Below the pieces are notes generated by a model, which was not told where the DNA came from, searched no databases, and saw nothing but the letters and a program-made list of their open reading frames with translations. Made by a program: the position numbers and the translations under genes. A stretch of 19,886 bases of DNA from positions 1 through 19,886 of the forward strand of contig CARUQW010000030.1 in NCBI GenBank assembly GCA_949077355.1. The letters run 5' to 3'. Source of the DNA: an uncultured Clostridia bacterium. Its GTDB lineage: Bacteria; Bacillota; Clostridia; TANB77; CAG-508. Below are positions 14,625-19,886 of this stretch, piece by piece; the stretch's first letter is position 1; every line of letters begins with the position of its first letter.

Positions 14625-15789
14625 ATATTTTTAACAACTCATTAAACATGTCTCTACGTTTTCCATTTGGTTTATTATTAAAATCAGTTGTATGATACCA
14701 TTGAATTAATTTTTCATTTTTATTCTCTGGCAAAATATTTCTTTTTGCAAAAACAAAATAGCCAGTCAAATAAGTAATATAATCAATTCTGTTAGGCTTA
14801 GACAAGTGATTGGATAAAATGAAATTAATGGTAGCATCTAGAGCGTCAAGAGTAATAGAAAAACAGTTCTTTAGTTGTTCAGCAGATAAATTGCAAAGTT
14901 GATTTTCTTTTACGTCAGATGGAATAGGAGTAAAATTAAGAGAATGTTCTTTTCCTAATATTTGTTCTAAAGCACAATTAAGGTTGGCAATTGGAATAGA
15001 AACTTCAGTATCTTTCACATTGAAGAGATTAAAGTTAGCGTCTTCTAGTTTTTTCTTGTAAATTTTTGTGTATTGTGCATAAATATCAATTCCTTCTAAT
15101 CTTAATTTAGAGAATCTCATTTGTACTTTTGTTACTCTGCTTCCTGCATTATTTAAAACCTCAAACCATTCAATTTGTTCTTTTTCACTTAAATCTTCTG
15201 CAAGATTAATGGTATAGTTATAATCCCTCAATTTGCTTCTAGTTTGTAATAAGACATTTGTGATTTCAGATTTTTTTAAGGTTTTAGATTTATTAATATA
15301 ATTGAAAAATACATCTGTATTTTTGTTTAACAAAATGCCCAGTGGAATTTGAGAAGGTTTTATGTCACAAATATCATTGATAATTATGAAAATACCTCTT
15401 TGTAAATCTAAAACGATATTTTTAAAATCAGGATGATTTATGTATGCCTTATAGTTTGTAGAAAGTCTTTGTTGACCATCTGTTATAGAAAGTTGTCCAA
15501 TATTAAATGACTTTACAATTGTACGATCAACAAATGTTACTTGAGGGACACTCTGAGACAGGTCTGTGATTTTATTAACAGAAATAGGTGAAACAGGTGC
15601 TTTCCCATTTAATTGATAATTTAATAAACTAACACATTTTTTTAGGGACCAACTTATATCACGTTGATATAGGGGTAAAGTAATATCATTTGTTTCAATT
15701 TTTTCGCATAAATTTAAGGCAGACATCTGAAAAGTTTGCTTGGTTGGATTATAGGCAACCATTTTTTTTAAATTACTATTTATTTTCAT
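14623..15789 (-). CDS. Orphan DUF262 (GmrSD N-terminal-like) protein
   Basis: A 388-residue protein. The N-terminal domain carries the two hallmarks of DUF262, a ParB/Srx-like nucleotidase fold found in type IV restriction systems such as GmrSD: LPLYQRDISW near residues 38-47 (family pattern PxYQRxYxW) and ITDGQQRLST near residues 101-110 (family pattern DGQQRLTT). The remainder is helical, and I do not see a C-terminal HNH/DUF1524 nuclease module, so it is not a complete GmrSD. The segment EWFEVLNNAGSRVTKVQMRFSKLRLEG is typical of the middle of DUF262 proteins. It stands alone with its own strong promoter and a very short leader. Relatives are often antiphage proteins, but no partner is adjacent, so a defence role is only inferred. 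Confidence 0.8.
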   Translation of the reverse strand: MKINSNLKKMVAYNPTKQTFQMSALNLCEKIETNDITLPLYQRDISWSLKKCVSLLNYQLNGKAPVSPISVNKITDLSQSVPQVTFVDRTIVKSFNIGQLSITDGQQRLSTNYKAYINHPDFKNIVLDLQRGIFIIINDICDIKPSQIPLGILLNKNTDVFFNYINKSKTLKKSEITNVLLQTRSKLRDYNYTINLAEDLSEKEQIEWFEVLNNAGSRVTKVQMRFSKLRLEGIDIYAQYTKIYKKKLEDANFNLFNVKDTEVSIPIANLNCALEQILGKEHSLNFTPIPSDVKENQLCNLSAEQLKNCFSITLDALDATINFILSNHLSKPNRIDYITYLTGYFVFAKRNILPENKNEKLIQWYHTTDFNNKPNGKRRDMFNELLKI

Positions 15790-15806
15790 TTTTTCCCTCC
15801 AAAAAT

Positions 15807-15835
15807 ATATTACAGCAGTTGTTAGAAAAAGTCAA
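15807..15835 (-). promoter_or_regulatory. Strong promoter of the DUF262 gene with minimal leader
   Basis: On the minus strand TTGACT (15830-15835) and TAATAT (15807-15812) are 17 bases apart. Predicted transcription starts near 15800, directly at the GGAGGG ribosome binding site (15794-15799), giving a leader of only about a dozen bases. The remaining interval up to 15984 is AT-rich apart from a GC patch (GCTGCGCGC near 15860) and shows no other gene. Confidence 0.65.
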
Positions 15836-15984
15836 GTATTTTTTTCTAAAAAAATACACGCTGCGCGCTATAAAAATGAAAAAAACATAAGAAATATAAA
15901 AAAAAAGTACAGCTGCATAGAAAATAATTTTATTGTATAACCTTAGGAAAAGTGGAAAAACTTTAAGTAGGGAGGTACATAGAT

Positions 15985-16329
15985 ATGGAAACAAGTAAAA
16001 TGAAAAATATGGTAGTATTAAAAAATTTACCATCTAATTTAGTAGAAGAAGCGATTGTTATTTTAAAGTCAAGTAAAAAGGTTAAAAAGTTAGAGAAGAT
16101 AGAGAAAAATGCTAAAGTTACGAAATCAGAAAATGTAAGAAAAGAAAAAGATTATATTTTAAAAGAAGCAGAGATGTTAATAAGTAGTTATATTTCAAAA
16201 TTAGAAGACAAACAACAAAAACAAGCTAAAAAGGTTCAAGATAATAAAAATTATATTCGATTGAAGAAATATGCCTATTTATCTACTTTTATTATTATCA
16301 TACAAACCCTTCTTTTAGTGATACATTAA
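15985..16329 (+). CDS. Small tail-anchored coiled-coil protein
   Basis: A 114-residue protein with no recognised family. Residues 1-90 are Lys/Glu-rich and probably helical. Residues about 95-113 (YLSTFIIIIQTLLLVIH) form one C-terminal membrane helix, so the bulk should face the cytoplasm as a tail-anchored protein. AGGGAGGT lies at 15969-15976, nine bases before ATG 15985. It precedes spoIVFA by 69 bases on the same strand, so it might be co-expressed with it, but nothing in the sequence proves a sporulation role. Confidence 0.65.
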   Translation: METSKMKNMVVLKNLPSNLVEEAIVILKSSKKVKKLEKIEKNAKVTKSENVRKEKDYILKEAEMLISSYISKLEDKQQKQAKKVQDNKNYIRLKKYAYLSTFIIIIQTLLLVIH

Positions 16330-16342
16330 TCAATTAGAATAG

Positions 16343-16387
16343 GCATAAAATCTTTTCCTTTGTCATAAGTTGTATAAAACAAAGGAA
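16343..16387 (+). promoter_or_regulatory. Possible sigma-E-like promoter and hairpin before spoIVFA
   Basis: GCATAA (16343-16348) and CATAAGTT (16364-16371), 15 bases apart, distantly resemble sigma-E elements, which would fit mother-cell genes. The match is partial. In addition TTCCTTTGT (16355-16363) pairs exactly with ACAAAGGAA (16379-16387), placing a 9-bp hairpin directly upstream of the AGAGGTG ribosome binding site. Confidence 0.25.
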
Positions 16388-16398
16388 GAGGTGTTTTT

Positions 16399-17278
16399 AT
16401 GGAAAGAGTTATGACAGTAGAGGAAAAAATAAGACGAGCTGAAGAAATTTATCAAAGAAGAAGACAAGGGGAAATAAGACCTGTTGCGAAGGTAACGGTA
16501 AATGATGATAAAAAAGATATCAAGTTATTGAAAAAAATGGTGATACAAATTCTAATTTGTGTTGCTATTTATTTGATTGTCTATGCGATACAAAGCAATC
16601 CATCTGTATTTTCAGAAGACTTTATTAAAAAGACAAATGAAATACTTTCCTATGATACTAACTTTGCAGAGTTATATGAAATGGTGAAAAATCAAGTCAT
16701 GGCATTTATGAAACAAGATGAGAATGCAAAGCAGGAACAAAATCAAGAAACTCAAACCGAAGAGTCGGAAAAAAAAGAATCAGCTATTGAGGCAACAAAT
16801 GAAGCCATTGGAGGGGCGGAAGAACCACAAGAAGAAACACCAATTGAAAGTTTATCAGAAGAAGAACAAAGAGTGAAAGATATAAAAAATACAGCAACTT
16901 TTATCAAACCGATTGAAGGTGTGATTAGTTCAAAATTTGGTCAGAGAGATACAGCGACAGGAAGTGTACCAAAAAATCATACAGGGACAGATATTGCAGC
17001 TAATCTGGGAACAAAAATAAAAGCGGCAACAGCAGGAGAAGTTGTTTTAGCTTCAGAAGAAGGTGATTATCGGGAAGCATTTAAAGATTCAAATTGGTGA
17101 AGTAAGTGTTATTTATGCACATTGTAATAGTTTATATGTAAAACAAGGTGACAAGATTGAACAAGGACAGGAAATTGCAGAAGTTGGCTCAACTGGAAAT
17201 TCTACAGGACCTCACTTACATTTTGAAATTAGAATTTCAGAAAAAGTAGTAGATCCACAAAGTATTTTGGAATTATAG
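16399..17278 (+). CDS. spoIVFA: SpoIVFA-like membrane M23/LytM protein, interrupted by a +1 frameshift at CGG
   Basis: The zero frame stops at 17098-17100 (233 residues). Skipping one C at 17071 gives a 292-residue protein with a complete M23 domain. It has a basic N-terminus resembling that of Bacillus SpoIVFA (EKIRRAEEIYQRRRQG), one membrane helix at about 47-65, an acidic linker, and a LytM domain at about 170-290. The metal and catalytic positions are all present after correction: His194 and Asp198 (HTGTD), His241 (YAHC), and His272/His274 (PHLHFE). Bacillus SpoIVFA holds SpoIVFB in an inhibited complex in the outer forespore membrane; here the catalytic residues are retained, so it could also cut peptidoglycan. 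SpoIIQ is the main alternative, but the direct spoIVFB neighbour favours SpoIVFA. A GAAGGTGAT Shine-Dalgarno-like stretch lies three bases before the shift site. Confidence 0.8.
17059..17074 (+). other. Candidate +1 recoding site in spoIVFA (TAT CGG G)
   Basis: In zero frame the codons are GGT GAT TAT CGG GAA. Omitting C17071 gives GGT GAT TAT GGG AAG and restores the M23 reading frame (GDYGKHLKIQIG). The Shine-Dalgarno-like GAAGGTGAT (17059-17067) ends three bases before the CGG codon, a placement comparable to the stimulator of the prfB +1 shift. A sequencing insertion or real mutation would look the same in one genome. Confidence 0.45.
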
Positions 17279-17288
17279 AGGGAGGATA

Positions 17289-17934
17289 ATGATGCGATTT
17301 AGAATTGATTTAAAAATATTTCTTTTTATAATCTTGTTTTACTTTACAAAACAAATAGAAATCTATGCTATGATTATGTTTTTTGCGATTCTTCATGAAT
17401 TAGGACATTTAACGGCTCGGGTTACTGTTAGGAATGAAACCAGAAAAATTGGAAATTATGCCATATGGAATATCTATTTCTTTTCAATTAACACCAAAAG
17501 ATTATAATAAAAAAATAAAAAGAGGAAATCAGCTAGAAATAAAAAAAATATTGGTTGCATTGGCTGGACCATTTACGAATATTGCTATTTTATTCATGAG
17601 TTTCCAAGGAAACACAGACATTGTTTATGCTAATGTATTACTGGCTATATTTAATTTATTACCAATGTATCCATTAGATGGAGGAAGAATTGTTAGAGGA
17701 GTTTTACATATATTTTTTGGAAAAAAGAAGGCAGATAAATATACCAATTACTTATCATTTGCTGTTTTAATGATACTTACTTTTGTTGCTAGTATTGCTA
17801 TTTATCAAATTCAAAATATTGCGATTTTCTTAATTGTATTGGCTCTTTGGGGAATTTTTATTAAAGAAGATAGAATTTATGAAAAAAGAAATAGAATTTA
17901 TGATTTACTAGAAAAAAGTATTGAAATTAAATGA
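17289..17934 (+). CDS. spoIVFB: SpoIVFB-like site-2 (M50) protease, interrupted by a +1 frameshift at CGG
   Basis: The zero frame stops after 72 residues at 17505-17507. Omitting C17418 gives a 214-residue protein, shorter than Bacillus SpoIVFB. The corrected sequence has the intramembrane zinc motif HELGH (residues 36-40), an AGPFTN segment and NLLPMYPLDGG (residues 122-132), whose Asp is the third metal ligand. Four or more hydrophobic segments are visible. SpoIVFB cleaves pro-sigma-K within the mother cell after release from inhibition by SpoIVFA. The start is preceded by GGGAGG, 10 bases after the stop of spoIVFA, so the two are co-transcribed. Without a shift, HELGH would be cut off from the C-terminal ligand and the enzyme would be inactive. 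Confidence 0.82.
17412..17421 (+). other. Candidate +1 recoding site in spoIVFB (GCT CGG G)
   Basis: Zero frame reads ACG GCT CGG GTT. Omitting C17418 gives ACG GCT GGG TTA and restores HELGHLTAGLLLGMKPEKL. The shift codon and following base (CGG G) are the same as in spoIVFA, and the skipped base is also the first base of CGG. No Shine-Dalgarno-like stimulator is close by; the nearest (TAGGA) is about a dozen bases upstream. Confidence 0.45.
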
Positions 17935-18006
17935 AATAAATGATAATATTTGAAAGAGAAGATAGATTTATTTCAAAGAAACAGTAACAAAGAAGGAGAC
18001 GTGCAA

Positions 18007-19809
18007 ATGATAAAAAATAGAATGAAAAATGAAAAGGGAATTTCCTTAATTTCATTAGGAATAACAGTTATTGTGTTGGTAATTCTTACGAATATTATTA
18101 TTTACAATGTAAGAGATAATCTTAAACTGGGAAACCTAAAAGAGATGCAAAATGACGTAGCGAATTTACGTGATAAAATTTCATCTTATTATGCTCAAAA
18201 TGGAGAGATTCCTAAGAAGATGCTATATACGAATATAGAAGCGATAAAAAGTGCAGGATTGATTAGTGAAGTAGCAGATACAGGTGATTTTTATGTGATT
18301 GATTTATCAGCGATTGAAAATTTAACTTTGAATAAAGGAAAAGATTTTGAAAAGGTTAAACCGCTTTCTCAATTAACAGAAGAACAAGAAACAGAAAATA
18401 CCGATTTGTATATTATTAATGAGGCAAGTCATAATATATTTTATGTAGCAGGTATAAAAATAGATAATGATATATTTTATACAGATTATACAGCAGAGGA
18501 TGTTGATAAAGTTGCGGTTGATTTAAGATATATAGAGGGTGTAAAAATTCCAGATGGATATCATTATGCAGAGGGAACAAAAGATATCGGAATTCTTATT
18601 AAAAATACAGATAATACACAAACTTATAAGTGGATACCTGTAAGTGGAATTGTAAAAGAGATTCCTGCGAATGTAACAGTTGACAATACACAACAGGAAG
18701 ATTTTTTGAAAAGTGCAAATGCTTATCAAGGATATTATAAAAGTACAACAAGTAATGAAGTGATTTATTTACCAGTAGAGAATAATTGGTCACCAATGTA
18801 TGATAAAGAAGCAATCTATAAAGATAAAAATGGCGATACTGCTTATATTCCAAAGGGATTTAAAGTATCTGAGACACCAGGCGAAAATACAATTGATGAG
18901 GGTTTGGTAGTAAAAGACAGTAATGAAAATGAATGGGTATGGATTGAAGTACCAAAGTCAATTTATAAAAATACAGAATATAATGAAGGAACAGCACCAA
19001 GTAGTTCAGAAGATTATACTAAAATAGAAAGTGTAATGCAAGCATATGCTAGTGCGTATAGAGCGGATGGTTATACAGATACTTTTTCTTCAACAGCACA
19101 ACATGGTTTTACAGATGCTACTAGTTATAACAATTGGAAAAATGCTATGTTAAAAAGTGTGTATGAAAATGGCGGATTTTATATAGGAAGGTATGAAGTA
19201 GGAACAGATACAGCAAGAGAAAATGAAACAGATTCATTAACGACTCCATTAGTTCAAAGAAATAAATATCCTTATAATTTTGTAACCTGTAGTCAAGCAC
19301 AAGAAAGAGTATCAACGCAATTAAAAGTAGAAAATAGGACAAGTAGTTTAATGTTTGGAATTCAATGGGATTTAGTATTGAAATTTATAGAAATGAAAGG
19401 ATATTTACCAGATGGAACAAAGGTAACTGAAACTATGTTAAAAAGTAACTCGAGTTTATGGGGAAATTATAGTGATATAGCATTTAATGTAAAAAGAAAA
19501 GAAGCATTCTATACAACATTACCAACTGCAAAAACTTCATGGGAAACAGCTGCTAATTATACCAAACCAAGTTCAGGAGTGTTATTAACAACAGGAGCAG
19601 TTAATAGAAATAGTGTATTGAGTGTTTATGATTTAGCTGGTAATATAGGAGAGTGGACATTAGAACAACCTGCGGATGCTGTTTCTCCATGTACTGCTCG
19701 TGGAGGTAATTTTAGTAACAATGGTTCTGAACGACCAGTTTCTTACCGTACTGTTGGTAGTGCTGTCAATGGCTATAGCAATAGTGGCTTTCGTTCAGCT
19801 TTATGGTAA
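18007..19809 (+). CDS. Prepilin-like protein with FGE-sulfatase/C-type-lectin-like DGR variable domain
   Basis: A 600-residue protein. Residues about 8-38 form a pilin-like N-terminus (KNEKGISLISLGITVIVLVIL) with Ser instead of Glu at mature position 5. A middle region of unknown fold follows. The C-terminal ~200 residues have formylglycine-generating-enzyme-like signatures: GGFYIGRYEVG, a SLMFGIQWDLVLKFIE segment, VYDLAGNIGEWTLE and RGGNFSNNG, ending GFRSALW at the stop. That ending is typical of DGR variable proteins, in which an error-prone reverse transcriptase rewrites the 3' end of the gene to diversify ligand binding. The last ~42 codons differ in codon use from the rest (CGT/CGA for Arg, many GGT, GCT, TCT). 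I chose ATG 18007, with AAGGAG eight bases upstream, over an upstream in-frame TTG at 17950. Exported, probably on the cell surface. Confidence 0.85.
   Translation: MIKNRMKNEKGISLISLGITVIVLVILTNIIIYNVRDNLKLGNLKEMQNDVANLRDKISSYYAQNGEIPKKMLYTNIEAIKSAGLISEVADTGDFYVIDLSAIENLTLNKGKDFEKVKPLSQLTEEQETENTDLYIINEASHNIFYVAGIKIDNDIFYTDYTAEDVDKVAVDLRYIEGVKIPDGYHYAEGTKDIGILIKNTDNTQTYKWIPVSGIVKEIPANVTVDNTQQEDFLKSANAYQGYYKSTTSNEVIYLPVENNWSPMYDKEAIYKDKNGDTAYIPKGFKVSETPGENTIDEGLVVKDSNENEWVWIEVPKSIYKNTEYNEGTAPSSSEDYTKIESVMQAYASAYRADGYTDTFSSTAQHGFTDATSYNNWKNAMLKSVYENGGFYIGRYEVGTDTARENETDSLTTPLVQRNKYPYNFVTCSQAQERVSTQLKVENRTSSLMFGIQWDLVLKFIEMKGYLPDGTKVTETMLKSNSSLWGNYSDIAFNVKRKEAFYTTLPTAKTSWETAANYTKPSSGVLLTTGAVNRNSVLSVYDLAGNIGEWTLEQPADAVSPCTARGGNFSNNGSERPVSYRTVGSAVNGYSNSGFRSALW
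19681..19806 (+). repeat. Putative DGR variable repeat (VR)
   Basis: These are the last 42 sense codons of the prepilin-like gene (residues 559-600). They are distinct in composition from the preceding ~1.6 kb: all four Arg codons are CGN (CGT three times, CGA once) while AGA dominates upstream, and C/T-ending codons replace A-ending ones. Asn, Ser and Tyr residues expected from adenine-directed mutagenesis are clustered (NFSNNGSERP, YSNSGF). No template repeat is visible within the window, so the identification rests on position, composition and domain family. Confidence 0.6.
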
Positions 19810-19856
19810 AAAGAGACTAAGTATCAATTTAAGACTCTATGTCAATAGTTGGGGTG

Positions 19857-19875
19857 GAAAACTTTAAAAGTTTTC
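19857..19875 (+). other. Hairpin downstream of the putative VR
   Basis: GAAAACTT (19857-19864) and AAGTTTTC (19868-19875) form an 8-bp stem with a 3-base loop, 48 bases after the stop. DGR target sites can carry a short hairpin just after the VR that helps target recognition, and this one is in a comparable position. It could instead be a weak terminator; no T-run follows. Confidence 0.4.
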
Positions 19876-19886
19876 TGCCTCAGCTT

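Noticed and set aside
15853..15870. GC-rich patch GCTGCGCGC as a binding site or element remnant
   Set aside because: Too short and without a partner repeat in the window to support a call.
17071..17418. Plain pseudogenes as the explanation for spoIVFA and spoIVFB
   Set aside because: Not excluded, but not preferred: apart from the single shifts all motifs are intact, there are no other stops, and both shifts share the same CGG-G context at a codon otherwise absent from the window.
17950..18006. TTG start 19 codons upstream for the DGR-type protein
   Set aside because: The AAGGAG is positioned for ATG 18007, and the longer form would put an unusual charged stretch ahead of the prepilin leader.

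Overview
The window looks like a low-GC, Gram-positive, spore-lineage bacterium (Firmicutes, most likely an uncultured or gut-type member of the Clostridia). This rests on strongly AT-rich codon use, AGGAGG-type ribosome binding sites, TTGACA/TATAAT-type promoters, spo0A, a spoIVFA-spoIVFB pair, a plsX-acpP pair and a thioester-domain surface adhesin. No rRNA, tRNA, CRISPR array or intact insertion sequence was seen.

Layout. Positions 1-950 hold a prepilin-like secreted protein gene inside two direct copies of an ~80 bp repeat that carries a palindromic GTGCCTGTCCC element. Positions 1031-2416 are plsX and acpP (fatty-acid and phospholipid synthesis). They converge with a D-Ala-D-Ala carboxypeptidase gene (2471-3718, minus strand). 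A structured leader (about 3878-4046) precedes a 1335-residue adhesin with an N-terminal Cys-Gln thioester domain, four FDLALRK repeats and a C-terminal membrane anchor. After a perfect 29-bp inverted repeat comes a four-gene run (8156-12116): a PLP enzyme of the methionine gamma-lyase/aluminium-resistance family, a membrane-anchored acidic/basic polyampholyte, a BaiN/HI0933-type flavoprotein and a YigZ/IMPACT protein. spo0A follows with its own promoter and terminator. Next are an unrecognised 311-residue protein, a 39-residue basic peptide divergent from a predicted ~80-nt small RNA, an orphan DUF262 protein and a small tail-anchored protein. The window ends with spoIVFA, spoIVFB and a prepilin-like protein with a formylglycine-generating-enzyme-like C-terminus that looks like the variable protein of a diversity-generating retroelement (DGR). 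Its reverse transcriptase and template repeat would lie beyond the right edge.

The most notable observation concerns spoIVFA and spoIVFB. Each is broken into two frames by one extra C before a GGG codon. Both sites read NNN-CGG-G and are repaired by skipping one base (+1). In a manual scan of all the genes called here (about 5,900 codons), CGG occurs in frame only at these two sites, although the trinucleotide CGG is present more than 20 times out of frame in the same genes. This fits +1 recoding at an unassigned or starved CGG codon. Two sequencing errors in similar context, or real inactivation of both genes, remain possible.

How the genes relate: Spo0A (entry into sporulation) and SpoIVFA/SpoIVFB (mother-cell pro-sigma-K processing) are one developmental theme. 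The adhesin, the two prepilin-like proteins and the DGR-type variable domain are a surface-interaction theme. plsX, acpP and the carboxypeptidase are envelope housekeeping.
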